A stretch of 64,000 nt of DNA, taken from contig OY986437.1 in assembly GCA_963920525.1 (NCBI GenBank), positions 56,120,830-56,184,829 on the forward strand, given 5' to 3'. The notes below the pieces were generated by a model that searched no databases, had not been told where the DNA came from, and saw only the letters and a list, made by a program, of their open reading frames with translations. This document shows, one piece after another, positions 1 to 12,051 of the stretch. Both the position numbers and the translations under genes were made by a program. Positions within the stretch are counted from its first letter, which is position 1; every line of letters starts with the position of its first letter. The stretch comes from Dichetophora obliterata (Eukaryota; Arthropoda; Insecta; Diptera; Sciomyzidae).

Positions 1-387
1 AAATACATAAATCAAATAAACATATGTAACAAACAATTCGTTCTTAGCAAGTGTTTTTAAACAAAATATGTGAAACAAACATTTATATAATCTTTTTACT
101 ATGTCATGTTAAAACGTTCGTAGTTGCTTTAAAAACGTTTCGTTTTACTTTTCTATTTAAAAATTTGCGTTTTCAATTTTGTTTGGCGTAAAATGATTTT
201 AAAAATATTCATTTTACCCTACTATATCATAGTAAAAGATTCGTAGTTGTTTTGAAAACGTTTCGTTTTACTTTTCCATTTAAAAATGTGTGTTTTCATT
301 TTTGTATGGCGTAAAATGTTTTTATAATATTCATTTTACTAAACGTTTCTAAAATGTGCGTTTTTGATTTTTTGTTTTCTCAGTGTA
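1..387. repeat. TE end with 123-bp subterminal tandem repeats
   Basis: About 2.5 copies of a 123-bp unit; TTCGTAGTTG recurs at 117 and 240. The run ends in TTTTCTCAGTGTA at 375-387. The inverse of this end (TACACTGAGAAAA) resembles the termini of the elements at 54991 and 61871, so this is probably the right end of a related terminal-inverted-repeat element whose left part lies outside the window. Confidence 0.5.
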
Positions 388-952
388 TTAAGCAAATACA
401 ATTGGTACTTTAGTCGTTTGATTTTTATTTTAGAGAAATACTTTTTATGTTTTAACTTTAAAGAATGCTTGTAGTCACAAATCGAATTTTCAACTACCAT
501 TTTGGTTAATATCCACATTTTTGTAAAATCTTCGATTAAAAACTCAAAAAGTTTCAGCAGAACCTAAAATATTTTTTTTATTTTATTTGAAAAAGCTCTG
601 TTGCGGACTCCTGCTATATTAAATAATATTTGCTATCCATTAACTCAAAACTTTCACTAAAAGTTATAAAGTTGTTATTAAAAAGAAAATTACCTCAAAT
701 AAACAGTCGCTTTAAAATTAAACTTTAAATATAAAGTTTTTTCCGCTTAAAAAACTTAATTTGGTCCTTTACACAACACAATTATATTGCAGCGAAAATT
801 AACAGAACACTTTAAAAAACATAAATTACTACATATTTTAGTTCGATCAGAGAGAATGAAGGAATCTTCGTTCGTTCGCCCTAATTTACTGTTTACATCG
901 GGCAAACATCGTTCGCGATAAATTTATAACGAACACTGTTCGTTCGGGCTAA
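388..952. other. AT-rich sequence, no gene seen
   Basis: Nothing coding. From 860 onward there are several GTTCG/CGAAC-rich short inverted motifs, which recur at 1098-1150 between the two MITE copies. Confidence 0.5.
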
Positions 953-1092
953 CAGCTTTATTTTGTTTAACGAAAATGTACACCAATGACAGGAAAGACA
1001 CGAGAAATAATACTTTTTTCTATGCAAAATTCTATTGCTTCTCGTGTCTTGCTTGTCGTTGGTGTTCATTTTCGTTATACAAAATAAAGCAG
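953..1092. mobile_element. Harbinger-type palindromic MITE, copy A
   Basis: 140-bp near-perfect palindrome flanked by TAA (950-952 and 1093-1095). The arms contain CACCAAYGACA and GACACGAGAA and their complements. A 3-bp T[A/T]A duplication is the hallmark of PIF/Harbinger elements. Three relatives lie at 1218, 42461 and 60481. Confidence 0.8.
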
Positions 1093-1217
1093 TAAGTGTT
1101 TAAACCGAGCGAACGAACGAGGTTTCTTTCGTTCGTTCAGGCGGTCTAAACGCACAGTTAGAATGCTTCCAAATTTCAAGCATTTTTTATCAAAACGAAC
1201 ATAGTTGGCAAATCTAA

Positions 1218-1357
1218 CTGCTTTATTCTGTATAACGAAAATGCACACCAACGACAAGCAAGACACGAGAAGCAATAGATTTTCATATAGAAAAAAGTAT
1301 TGCTTCTCGTGTCTTGCTTGTCGTTGGTGTGCTGCTTCGTGATACAGAATAATGCAG
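1218..1357. mobile_element. Harbinger-type palindromic MITE, copy B
   Basis: 140 bp, termini CTGCTTTATTCTGTAT and the matching complement, flanked by TAA at 1215-1217 and 1358-1360. The arms pair almost base for base. It lies only 125 bp from copy A. Confidence 0.85.
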
Positions 1358-1365
1358 TAAATAAC

Positions 1366-1746
1366 TATTCATTTTCCTATTTTGACGTTTTACCGCTCAA
1401 TGCGCGTTTTGGTATTGTTGTTTTCTTTTGTTGTTGTTCTTAAACCAGCTGTTTCAAGACTTTGATGACAAACTGATATAAAGTTAAAGTAACGTTGTTT
1501 TACTGAGATTTGATCTGATCTAGTGCCACGGGAATGCAGCTAATGTTTCGCAGCGGAGCAAAGGGAGGGGAAAGAGCGATGCGTCAGCAGAGGAACTTAT
1601 TGATGGTTGCTTGCTTATGTTTTCTAAGTTTCCTATCTTGTTATCTTTGCTGTCTGTATTGATGACGAGAGTTACTCGGAAAAAGACAATGACGAAAACC
1701 AAAGATTTACCCTCTACCAAAATCGTTCAACGCGCCTAAAGAAGTT
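1366..1746 (-). repeat. dispersed repeat with a 66-codon ORF, copy 1
   Basis: A minus-strand ORF at 1520-1720 begins MVEGKSLVFVIVFFRV. The same ORF with about ten substitutions is read on the + strand at 41439-41639, inside an inverted copy of the whole repeat (41412-41652 plus 44465-44612). I do not recognise the protein. The shared ORF may simply reflect shared DNA, so it is treated as a repeat and not a gene. Confidence 0.7.
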
Positions 1747-2656
1747 TTGCAACTAGCAAGCAACCTTATCAATTTGTGCCCAGTCAGTTTTTAGCTAGAC
1801 AACTAAAACAACTGAAATTTTTAAACAAGTTACTGTTCGCTTAGCCACTAAATTAATTAACTAATTAGATTTTAAATAGTAAAACAGCTTGTATTTTGAA
1901 CAAACTGCCATTCAGCTATCTATTTATTTAATTATAAACTTTTTAGCTTGTTTTAAGATGGAACTAGTTAAACCTCTAGAATTTTCGTAACCTAATCCAT
2001 TTTAACTAGTAAGCTTAATATTTCATTTTATGGTTAATAAGATTTTCTGCTCCCAAGAAATAATCATTTTCTTCGTCTTAGTCTAAACTGTATTCTGCTT
2101 TACTAGAAAATTTCACCACAGGGGCTTTCTTTTTCCACAGGGAAGCAGAAAGCGAAATTACTGGCAAAAAATTGTACTTGAAACAGATTAACTTTCTGCT
2201 CTTCCGCGATACAAAATGCTGGTTAGAGATGAACGTATTTTTTAAAAGTGTAACTTTTTTGATTCAAAAAAGTATTGATACAACAAGTATATTTTGTGTA
2301 TCGTTACTGTTACTGTTACACACGAACAGTGAAAAAACTTAGTACAAGCACTTCAGCACTTCCCCGAAGGTGGTGACTGGGTTGCCACCATCTATAGTAT
2401 ACGTTCACAATTTATTTGCATCAAATTTCTGTGCTGATATGAGCACACACAAGGGAGCTGGTGAGATTTTTTGGCCCCCACCATAAAAATCGCACACAAG
2501 GTTTCTCTCAAATGCTAGCAAGTATTTTGTTGTGGGTGTGTGCGTGTTAGTGTCAGATTGTGACTTCACAGTTCATTTCTATTTATTTATTCTTAAATTT
2601 TTTTTATTTTTGTTTTTTTGATGCTGTCTTGCTTATTTACCTACACACATTCACAT
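1747..2656. other. no gene seen
   Basis: AT-rich unique-looking sequence. A short inverted motif around 2355-2400 (GGTGGTGACTGG and TTGCCACC) is the only structure noticed. Confidence 0.4.
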
Positions 2657-3932
2657 TAGGGTGGCCGCCACTTGTATGGAGAAAAAAAATAATTAAGTAA
2701 AAGGCTGAATATCTATACAAGTTGTATTTAAAAATATTAACGTCACTCAAAAGCTTCGAAAATTCTAAATAAATATCGACATGATGTAGGTAAAAAATTG
2801 ACAAAAATTCATTACCATGAAATCGCCAAAGTTTATTATGAGAAATGACTAACCATGTTATTAATATGTTCAGCAAATTGATTTCTTTGACAAGAAGTAA
2901 TATAATTAATTTTTCTCAATATGCCTTTTTTAAAAAAAAAAAATTTTAAACTTTTTAACCGTCGAATTTTCGAAAACTTGTTGCTTATATATTTATTGTA
3001 AAGTCTAAGCGGCTTTTGTGGCCTAAATAAGAAAAAACAAAAGTCTAATATTAAAGTCGTTGCTATTACAAAATTGTCTTATTCCTCAATGTCACATATA
3101 TACATACATATATATATATATATATAGAATATTCGATGCTTTTCCATTGGAAAAAAAAGCACTTCAATTCAGCCTACTTTGAATTGCTTCAAAAGGCCTC
3201 TTTTGGAAAGCTTTGGGTCAGCAGTTCGTTTTAGTTTTTTTAATTTAATTTAATTTAATTTAATTTATTTATTTATTTATAAGCGCTTGTAAGAAATAAA
3301 CTTATAGTTAAGCACCGATAACATGTGTGGATATAAATCAACAAATTTTTAATATTAAACACTTAAACATAACTTGAACAGAAATTAATTAATTTAATAC
3401 ATTGAGATCAAAAACAGTTTTTTAAAAAAACGACTATAAGAATTTAAAACTGAAAATTAAAAAAAAAAAATAAAATAACTTTAAATTAAGAGAGAAAAAT
3501 ATCATTACAAAGAAATGAATTAGGTAAGAAATCGAATGAAAAGAGATAAATGAAGAAAAATAATAGAATAGCGAATCAAGTAAAAATAGATAAAAGTTTT
3601 GGTTAGAAGGAAGACAAATAATCTGATAATTTAGATTTAAATATGGCTGTATTGCAAATACGCTGTAGATACGGTGGAAATGAGTTCCAAAGACGTGTTT
3701 TGCATATACTTTTCAAGCTTTTTGAACATTTCGCTTGCACAACAAAAAAATAAGTGCTGACGGTCTTACTTCTGGATGAAGCTGCTGACATGCCGCCCCT
3801 TTTGTGTGAGCGATTTCTAAATGACAATTTTTTCGGACGAAATTGTTCACGATACATTTTGAGACAACTACGAACGTTTTCGTGACGAAAGCCCGTTAAT
3901 AAATCTAAACTTAAAAATTGGCGACCATCCTA
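2657..3932. mobile_element. hAT-like element, TAGGRTGGYCGCCA termini
   Basis: The left end reads TAGGGTGGCCGCCA. The complement of the right end reads TAGGATGGTCGCCA. Flanking octamers ATTCACAT (2649-2656) and ATGCATAT (3933-3940) agree at 6 of 8 bases, an aged 8-bp TSD. No transposase remains. A 5'-truncated retrotransposon sits inside near the right end. Confidence 0.6.
3240..3917 (-). pseudogene. CR1-like non-LTR retrotransposon 3' end
   Basis: On the minus strand, about 105 codons of the extreme C-terminus of a reverse-transcriptase polyprotein are readable from near 3917 to the stop at 3603. The ending RLWNSFPPYLQ...FKSKLSDYL is typical of CR1/L2-type elements. About 360 bp of 3' UTR follow and end in a (TAAA/TTAAA)n tail at 3240-3280. 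The fragment is heavily 5'-truncated, as usual for these elements, and is inserted in the hAT-like element at 2657-3932. Confidence 0.75.
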
Positions 3933-5085
3933 ATGCATATGTTTAACATACAAAAACATACGCAAACAAGCCTGAAGGCGGCAGAAACAGAGCACAGCAC
4001 TTGCACCTTCGTATTTGTATTAATTTCACACATACTATTAGAACAATATAGCAGCTCCTAAGCACACACATGCACACAAAGCTCTGGCGAACTTGTTTTC
4101 AAATGAAATCGGAATGAAATGTGCGAATGATTTGTTGCTTCTTGTCGGTTTTAATTTATGTTCAAATTACGTGTTCGTGCGACAAAATAACAAAAAAAAA
4201 AAAAAGGAAACAATTTAGGAAAAAAATAAAAGAATTTTTTTCTGTGAAACTTATTTCATATCAGTAAAATAGACAACGTGCTTTTCGTGTAGCACTGGTT
4301 TTATTAATTTCTTTTTTATGTATTTAAAACATTATTCTAGCTTGTTTTTGGATGGTTGTTTTTGGTAAAAAGTTTAAATTGAAGTCGTTTGAGGCAATTT
4401 TAAGAGTCAATTAAGCATATTTAATGACTATTTTTGATATTGTTGGCTCTGGTTTTATGTGATTCCACCATAATTTTCCTTTCAACCAATGTTCTTTCTG
4501 AGTACCACAATCACTATGGCTAGATAATAATCAGCTTAATTCTGCACACTCTGCTAAGCTAGAAAATTGATATAATTTAGAGAACGAGTGCCAAAAATTT
4601 CTGTAGCATAATTTTATTATACTTCCCCATTTAATAACCCAGTTGTAAATGGACACATGACGTACCAATTTTCAATTACATGAAAAATTAATGATGCTAT
4701 TATTTAATTAAAACTTTGTGTTAATTTAATAAAAAACGGTTGCGCTAATAACTTATTTGGCATTTTGTTCAAATATAGTTCTATACGAAAACAATTAGAA
4801 AAAATTTTCTTTTGTGGCATATAAAAAATATAATTTAGTATAAAAGCAATATAGTTAAATATATATAAGTTTTTCAAATTTTATTTGGCTTACTTGCCAA
4901 ATAAGTTCATTTATATTTGTTTGGACATGACCCCTAAGACACTGATGACATCTACCTTACACAATAAGTGACGATTGAAGTAGGTATGCTGCTTATGACA
5001 CACAGTATAGAAGAGAATAAAAAATAAATTGAATAAAAATCCTCTCTATGCAAAAACTCTACAAAAACGAAAAAAAAATATTAGG
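3933..5085. other. no gene seen
   Basis: AT-rich; contains CA-rich runs near 4028-4080 and an A-run near 4190. No recognisable coding or TE ends. Confidence 0.4.
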
Positions 5086-5323
5086 TGCGTTTTTTCCAAC
5101 ATCCAAATCCGATTTCCATTCAAACAAAATCTTGCTATGGATTTAGATTTTTTGAACTTGTAGTTTGAAACACCACAGCCTAGTGGTGTATTTTTAAGTA
5201 AGTGATCGGAAAAAGCATTGTTGACATTCTCATGTTTGCATTCAACGCCATCTAGTTGTCAAATACTTTTCATCAGCCGAAAATCAAAATCCAAATCCAG
5301 ATTTAGATGTTGGAAAAAACGCA
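5086..5323. mobile_element. 238-bp MITE with 20-bp inverted ends
   Basis: Left end TGCGTTTTTTCCAACATC; the right end is its complement (GATGTTGGAAAAAACGCA), with one mismatch. No open frame of note. The target duplication is not clear, so the superfamily is unknown. Confidence 0.65.
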
Positions 5324-6139
5324 GCTATTATTTTCACAAAATTTTTTACGATATAATAAACGGAGCTATTAACTTTTTCTGTAGCTATTCAGATTTTATC
5401 ATCAAAAAGACATTTATTCTTTCTTAATTAAACTTTATTCTGGTTTAAACATAACATTTAATAATTTTCACAAATACATTTGATATAAAGAAATTGATGT
5501 AGCTATACGAACGAATAAAGTCTAACTTTTGCCTTAACAATAAAAAGAAACAATCAATCTTTACATCACAAATTGGATTTTACACTTCTTGCTTACAGTT
5601 CTATATTACAATATCATCACCAACAAATTTTTACCAACGGGAAGTTTGCTAAAATAGAAAAATTAACCGATTGTGATGAAATTTCGTTCTATAGTAAATT
5701 TGAGAGTCTACTGAGCTTAAAAATTACGTCGTTTTCTGACCGGACTACATGGTTTAAAATTCATATCTTACTTATTTTCTAGAAAGAATACTCTCTATTT
5801 TTAATTAACTTGGCTTAAGCACCATTTCGAGGTCATCAAATATATAAACAAACTAGGAATGTGTATTAAAGCTAAAATTTATTTTGCTCTCAATTTCAAA
5901 AGGTACTTTCTACAGTCACAAATAAATTTAAAAAAATTGTTTGAAGTTGTCCTAAAAATTTTCTGGACCGCTTTCAATGCTTCAAAACAATTAGTATTAC
6001 TCATACGCCATGATCATCTAATTTCAATCTAATTTTTTCGTTGCAACTTTTCCAACTTTAAGCTAGTATTTTTGTAAGACTCGGTCTATTTGTTCAGCAA
6101 AGTTGTTGGTTTGAATAATAGGAACAACTTTACTGAATA
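5324..6139. other. no gene seen
   Basis: AT-rich sequence without recognisable coding or terminal repeats. Confidence 0.4.
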
Positions 6140-6505
6140 CCCAGCAGCGGATTTGCCAGTGGCTACCATAGAACTAATACAGAATAAATTACCAGGTAAG
6201 GAAGCATTACTTTTTTCAAAAAGTAATGCGTCTGCATATAGCAGAAGTAATTAACTCATACCTCATTACCTGTAATGTAGCATACAAGAAAAAGTAATGC
6301 AATGATTTTTATAACTTAATACAAGTAGTATGTTACTCCATAACTTCTAGGTAATGCTGAAGGGAGGCGATCACTTACCTCCTGTCTCATTCAATGTTAA
6401 ATGTAAGGCCTTTTATGCATAGTAAGGTAATATAGTCGGAAGTAGTGGTCATTACAAGGTAAATGATGCTTCATATATTCGGAATATATTCCATCCGCTA
6501 CTGGG
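6140..6505 (+). mobile_element. 366-bp CCCAG-ended element, copy 1
   Basis: Starts CCCAGCAGCGGAT and ends ATCCGCTACTGGG (13-bp imperfect inverted ends), flanked by TA on both sides. A second copy of identical length and orientation, with only a handful of differences, lies at 62248-62613. The pair is therefore recent. The interior is non-coding and rich in GTAATG/CATTAC repeats. Confidence 0.85.
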
Positions 6506-6816
6506 TAACGATGAAATTATCAAATATAGGGAAAAAGTGTACTGTAGTGCGCACCGAATTAAGCAACCAACTGTACTCAAACTTATTGATTGCACTGTAA
6601 TATTGAACGCAACTATGTACATTGTTTTTCACCACTCACAATGACCCGTGGTTATTAATTTATTTTACATTACGCTCTTTCGCACTAAGTTAATATTTTG
6701 TTTCGTTCACTCGCGCACTTTAATTGTTTATTATAAAGTGTTTATTTTTTTTTGCATTACGCACTTACAAATTAAGTTAATATTTTTTTTTTTCACTCAC
6801 GCACTTTTAAGTTATT
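6506..6816. other. no gene seen
   Basis: AT-rich; two loosely repeated stretches with TTACGCNCTT and GTTAATATTTTTTTT (about 6668-6700 and 6753-6805). Confidence 0.4.
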
Positions 6817-7898
6817 CAGCCCTATTCCAGAATACGTCGTAGCGTAAATTTTCATTCGGATTCGTAACGAAGTATTGTAAAATCCGAATCGAATTCGAAC
6901 ATTCTTACATTCGTTGCATTGCAACTACACATTCCGAACGTATCAACTTATGACAGCTGTTTTTCGGATGCCTCGACGGATTTGTTTACGACAAAAGAAA
7001 ACAATTAAATTTTTATAGAATTAGGCGCCTATTACACGTTCAATATATATTGATCAATATACAGTATCGTGATATTTATTGAACGTGTAGCATGCAATAT
7101 TGACGGATCGTGATCCAGATCGCAAAATATTTAAATATTTTTAAATCTAGATCGCAGATCGAAAAACTGTTAATAGATATTGAACGTGTAGCATATTTTG
7201 TGTTATCAATACGATATACGGCAGTAGGCGGTGAAATAAATATTAACGGTATTCACGGTATTCACTTGCCTGTGAATTTAAGTACTTCTGCAGTTAGGTT
7301 TTCGTGAGCACACTTAGCGAAAATTGTATGAATACTGACGCGATAAATATTGAACGTGTAGCATTCAACCGCGATCCATCAATCCATGAATTTGGATCGC
7401 GATCCAAGTATCACAATAAATATTGAACGTGAAACAGGCGCCTTAGGTCGTAAAATAAAACTTATAATTAATTTTTGGTTAATAAAGTTAAATTATTTTT
7501 ATTTAAACCTGTGAATATGTTAGTTGAAATTTATTTAGTGCATTTCCTACGTTTCGTAATCCATTTCCAAAGGGTTGATGGAATCTTGCAATATTCTTCG
7601 ACGAATTTTCATAGATTCTCTATGTGAGAAATATTCCTTTTATTGTGCGAAAATTGCAATTGCAATGAAATACATTAAAAATCACAGTTAAAAAATACAA
7701 TTTTGATCAAAAACACTTCAGTTTTTCAATTTTTCTTTTTATTTATTTGTCTGCTGTTGAAACCAGTTGTTTTCGAACTCCCGAAAGTAAGTTCGAAAAG
7801 GGGAAGTTCCGTTCGGATTTTGGATTAGCAAATTTGTCGTATTCGTAGCGTAGCTTTACGTTCGGAAATTCATTATGACGTATTCTGGGATAGGGCTG
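6817..7898. mobile_element. CAGCCCTAT-ended element with nested insertion
   Basis: The left end CAGCCCTATTCCAGAATACG is mirrored by the right end (complement CAGCCCTATCCCAGAATACG). ATT abuts both ends. Without the nested element at 7024-7442 it is about 660 bp and non-coding. The element at 28976-29288 has the same first ten bases, so they belong to one family. Confidence 0.7.
7024..7442. mobile_element. Harbinger-like element, GGCGCCT termini
   Basis: 419 bp flanked by TTA on both sides (7021-7023, 7443-7445). Ends are GGCGCCTATTACACGTTC and the complement of GGCGCCTGTTTCACGTTC. The motif ATATTGAACGTGTAGCAT recurs several times inside. A short stretch near 7250-7305 resembles the 5' region of the MITE at 42086. 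It interrupts the 6817-7898 element and is therefore younger. Confidence 0.7.
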
Positions 7899-7917
7899 AT
7901 TATATTATTGAACACTA

Positions 7918-10169
7918 TCTACAGTAATAAAACTCATTTCCTGTTTGTTTGTTTGTTTGTTTGTTTGGCCTTTATATAAATCTAAACGGCTCAACGGATT
8001 TTGCTCAAACTAGGTACACATATTAAGTTTATCCCAACTTAAAATGTTACATACTAAGTTTTTGCCACGCCCTCTCTGAAATTTTTCAATTAACGGTAAT
8101 TTTTTTATTATAAAACTTTTTACTATCGGAGATTTTTGTATATTTAATTTTAAAAATTTTTTGTTATTTTGACATCAAAAACACTCACATATCTGTAAAA
8201 TTGGAGAAATTTTCAGTACAACGACTTTTTCATAAAACATCGTTACCTAAGAATGAGAAAAAAACGACATGAAAATCAAAGTTTGGTTTTTCGATGCAAA
8301 TATCTCCGCTGTCCATTAATATATTTCATTCAAATTTTTTTTGTTCAAAAGTTCAATAAAATCACTTAACAAAAATAGGTCGAACTGTACCGTTAAGTCA
8401 GTGTATATATGTTTTATGAGTATGCCAAAAAAGGTCCAAAATATTGACTTTTTACTCAAAAAATGACTCAAAAATTGTTGTTGTTGTAAAAATGAAATCA
8501 ATTAAAAACAGCAAACTGACTACCTTTCATATGACATAGCATTTATTTGCAAAAATTCTTCCAGCTAAGCGCAAAAATTATTTTACTGTTTTTGTCATCA
8601 AAACAACAAGGGTACAAAACAAGTCTCAAAATCAAAATAAGTCTCAAAAATAATTTATGTGAAAAAATTACCCCAATATCTCTTTCCAATCAAAAGTAAT
8701 GGCTAAAAATCTATTTTTTCATACCAGACTATTAATAAAAAAACTTAGTTTTCTCTATATAGTTTGAACGTCCCCATTTATCTCTGAGAATGCAGTTGTG
8801 TGTCTAAAGTAGTTACGATTATTTTGGATTATATAAAATCTTCTTTATAGTGATCTACTTATTTTTTGCCTCCCCACCCCTCGCCCCGCCCCCATCCTGT
8901 TAAATTTTTTTTGTTGTGATGGCTCTATTTTTTCTCACTATTGTGTCACCGTTGTCACTTAGTTCTTTATCAATGGTACTTTAAATGTTGTATATATATC
9001 ATTATTTTATCGAAAAAATGACTGTGAATAAGAATGCTGTTAAAGTTAACATTTTCGTGTTATCAGTTTTAGCTATAAGGCGATATAATAAAACATATGC
9101 GCATCTGGTCAGCACAATTATTTCATTAGTTTTGATCTGTGCGTTAAATTCACAGATAGATGGCGCCACATTTGTAAGATGTGTGGGTACAGACTATACT
9201 TACACCTTGCGGTGAAAAGCTGAATACTGTTTTTTCAAAAGTTTCTTCAAATTTAACCCCACACGTTTGGGATTACAGACAGGTGGCGCTATTTTCTGCT
9301 TCTAGAAGAATATCTGATGTTATTATACAGCCAGCAGATAAGTTTTGCGAAATATTTTGCGAAAATACTATTGCTACCAAACTTTTAAAAAGTAAAATAA
9401 TGCAGTACTGCCAGTTTTTTCAGTCGCAGCGACATCTAGCGTCATTAACACTTAAAAACATAGAATTGGATCAATTTAAATGTCTAGCTCACTTGCTGGA
9501 CTTTTTGTTGTTTTTGCTTTGCTTGCAAATGCGATTATATGATCCTGATCTCCAATGAAAAAACACAGCTAATAGAAATTTTAGTAGGTACAATCATTTT
9601 TAGCACAACGAATTTTCATAAAACATTGATAGCTAATAATGAGAAAAAAATTATATGAAAATCAAAGTTTTTACTTTTTATGTCAATAACTCCGCTGTTT
9701 TTAATATATTTCATTAAAATTTTTTTTGTTAAAAAGTTCAATATGTTTTTTAATATTAATCTTTGTTTAGACGTTGAAATGTCCATATCTCAAGGACGCA
9801 TTGAGTCCCACCATAATTTTTATTTTGTTGAAAAGGTAATTGTGCTTGCTTTAAGATAAAGTAAATATTAACTTTACTTTTAATTCTTTTTAATTTTTAA
9901 AATATGTTTTTCGTACGCCTTCTTTGAATTCAATTAGCTCACCGCAAGAGATGGAACCAACAGCAACAAAAATTTTCCTAAACTTTTTTGGATTAATGTT
10001 CGTTCAATTACCTTTCTAACGGTAGATAAATAAAATTAAATAAAATAAAATTCAAATAAAATTCAACATGTTTTTCATTATTCCCGATTTTAAAAAACAT
10101 TTAATCGAGAAGTGTATGTTAAAATGTTTATATAAGTGACTCTCGAGTAACACCGGGTATATCAGCTAG
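7918..10169 (+). mobile_element. Helitron-like element
   Basis: 2252 bp. It starts TCTACAGTAATAAAACTC after a host A (7917) and ends CCGGGTATATCAGCTAG before a host T (10170). This is the Helitron pattern of 5'-TC, 3'-CTRR and insertion between A and T. A (GTTT)n tract at 7941-7969 follows the 5' end, as in many insect Helitrons. Two internal direct repeats (about 8245-8345 and 9635-9735) share AATGAGAAAAAAA and TATTTCATT. A 125-codon ORF (9181-9558) is unrecognised. No Rep/helicase is present, so it is non-autonomous. A related fragment lies at 38825-39075. Confidence 0.7.
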
Positions 10170-10575
10170 TGTATTAATATAATGCACATTTTTTATATGA
10201 TTTAGAAACTTAAGAATACCGTTAATTAGCTTTATAAGCACTGACTTATCGAAATAAAGATCATTATTCTTACAAGCTTAAACCAGCTGACTTCTAATTT
10301 TTGAAAGCCTAAGTGCATATTTTTATGCCGGCTGCAATTCAAAAGAAGGAGGATAATCATTAGAGCCAGTGGCGTTTTTAAGCGCCGTCAAAATAGTTGC
10401 GGCAGGTCCTATAAATAAAAATACCAAAACTACAAATTCATCACAGTACAAAAAAAGCACAGTGAAATCATTTATTTTACATAAAATATTTATATCTTTG
10501 AAAATTCCGAAGAACCACGAATGAAATTTTTCTGCCATATAGAAGAAGTATATATAAATATTCTGTACCACTGTT
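10170..10575. other. no gene seen
   Basis: AT-rich sequence between the Helitron-like element and the SINE. Confidence 0.4.
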
Positions 10576-10895
10576 GGTGGCCGTAGCCTGCTGGTAGAAC
10601 GCGTCTTCTGTAAGCTTAAGAACCGCGGTTCAATCCCCAGCTCAGTCAGAATGTTTTTTCATTTGAATTAATATTTCTATACAGCCGTCACCTCTCTGCG
10701 GACAGTGACAAACCTCAGAGAGTAATAACTGCCATGCAGAGTTTCTTGTGAACATAAGCCGTTCGGAGTCGACATAAAACTCGTAGGTCTAATTCTCGAT
10801 CATTTGTGTTCAAACATTTAATAACGCACACAACACACTTGATCAATAGAAGCTAGGTCAAAGTCCTTCCAAAAGCTGAAATGGCTATATATTTA
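10576..10895 (+). mobile_element. tRNA-derived SINE, copy 1
   Basis: The head resembles a tRNA: an A-box-like GTAGCCTGCTGGTAGA and a B box GGTTCAATCCC (about 10627-10637), the internal RNA polymerase III promoter. A tRNA-unrelated body of about 250 bp follows. A diverged copy of the whole unit lies inverted at 54043-54366. It does not fold as a complete tRNA. Confidence 0.8.
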
Positions 10896-11029
10896 TATTT
10901 TTTTCTGCATAAGTACTCTGAAATTTGAAAATCGAAAAGGGCTTATTACATATTTTCGGAACTAGTTTTCAAAATTTCCACAGTTTCTATTCATTACGAC
11001 CTTTCGGTTACCTTGAATTTTGTCTTTGA

Positions 11030-11360
11030 AACCGTTTAGTTTTATAACATTTATTTATTTAATTAAATGGACGTGTTTCGACACCTAAGATGTCATCATC
11101 AGCTTAGTATTCAGAAAACTAAAAAAGTGGAAGAAGTTATTGTGCAACCAACATACAGAAATTTTTTTTTCAAAGATGGATGATGGCTTGATTCGACTGG
11201 AATGAAACGGCCGGTGCTAGTTGGTTTGCGAAAAATATCGAAATTGAGTTGGCCGTCATCGTTGCGTGATATGCATAAATTTATAAATGATAAGGATCTA
11301 TTCGACTCTTCCTCTGTGGTAAATTGAATGCCTTGGCAAATGTGATTCAAAAATGTTGTT
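11030..11360 (-). pseudogene. Penelope-like retroelement fragment
   Basis: The minus strand reads IQFTTEEESNRSLSFINL, then DGQLNFDIFRKPTSTGRFIP (11111-11326). This matches the C-terminal reverse-transcriptase region of Penelope-like elements, which read roughly IQFTxExExxxxLPFLDL...FDIYRKPTxTxRYIP. Further 3' on the minus strand, CATCTTAGGTGTCGAAACACG also fits the family. About 110 codons remain. Confidence 0.75.
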
Positions 11361-12051
11361 GTTTTAGATACATCCTACTTTTTACGATCACAAATACATA
11401 ACAGACCCAAACATAACATTTGGGTCATTGGGTCAACATAACAGACCCAAAAACGAGGAAAAAGTGGCTCTCTTTCATTTTTTTTCCAAAAACAAAACAA
11501 TTGAAAGGTATTTCAATTACCTTTAATTTTAAATACTATTTATTTAAATCAGTTCTTAAAAACGTGTTTTATTTGCAATAACAGGGTCACCTTTTTGAAA
11601 TTCACTAAAAAAAAATAAACTATCGATAACTGGAAAACGGTGTTACAGAATTATTTGTTAGCCTAATATTTGGAATCAGCGTCCTTTTTTAAATACGGAT
11701 TGTCTTATGTTTAATCCAGACACGAATGGTTGTCGAAAAGTGTTATTACTAACAATATTGTTTTTAGCAATTTCTTTATAAAAAAGTGTACTTTTTTCGT
11801 TTCATCTTCAAATTTTTTTTTTCCTTTAAAAATAGATATATACAAAGTAAAATAACTTATTTTTATGAAAAACTTTTGATTGGTTGATTTCACCATAAGT
11901 TGTTGACTACAAGGGGCTGGGCATTTCACAGCGCAAATTGAAGGAGTCAAGTTTGAGCAGCTGTAGCGCAGCCATTTTGTTTTTTTTATAAAAAATTTGA
12001 TACATTTGATCATCAATGTCAGTATGTGATTTCATTCAATGTAATAAATAG
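11361..12051. other. no gene seen
   Basis: Contains a small duplication of ACATAACAGACCCAAA (about 11396-11450). A 101-codon minus ORF at 11711-12016 is low in complexity and unrecognised. Confidence 0.4.

Noticed and set aside
9181..9558. 125-codon ORF as a host gene
   Set aside because: Inside a Helitron-like element, no domain, and AT-rich composition like its flanks.
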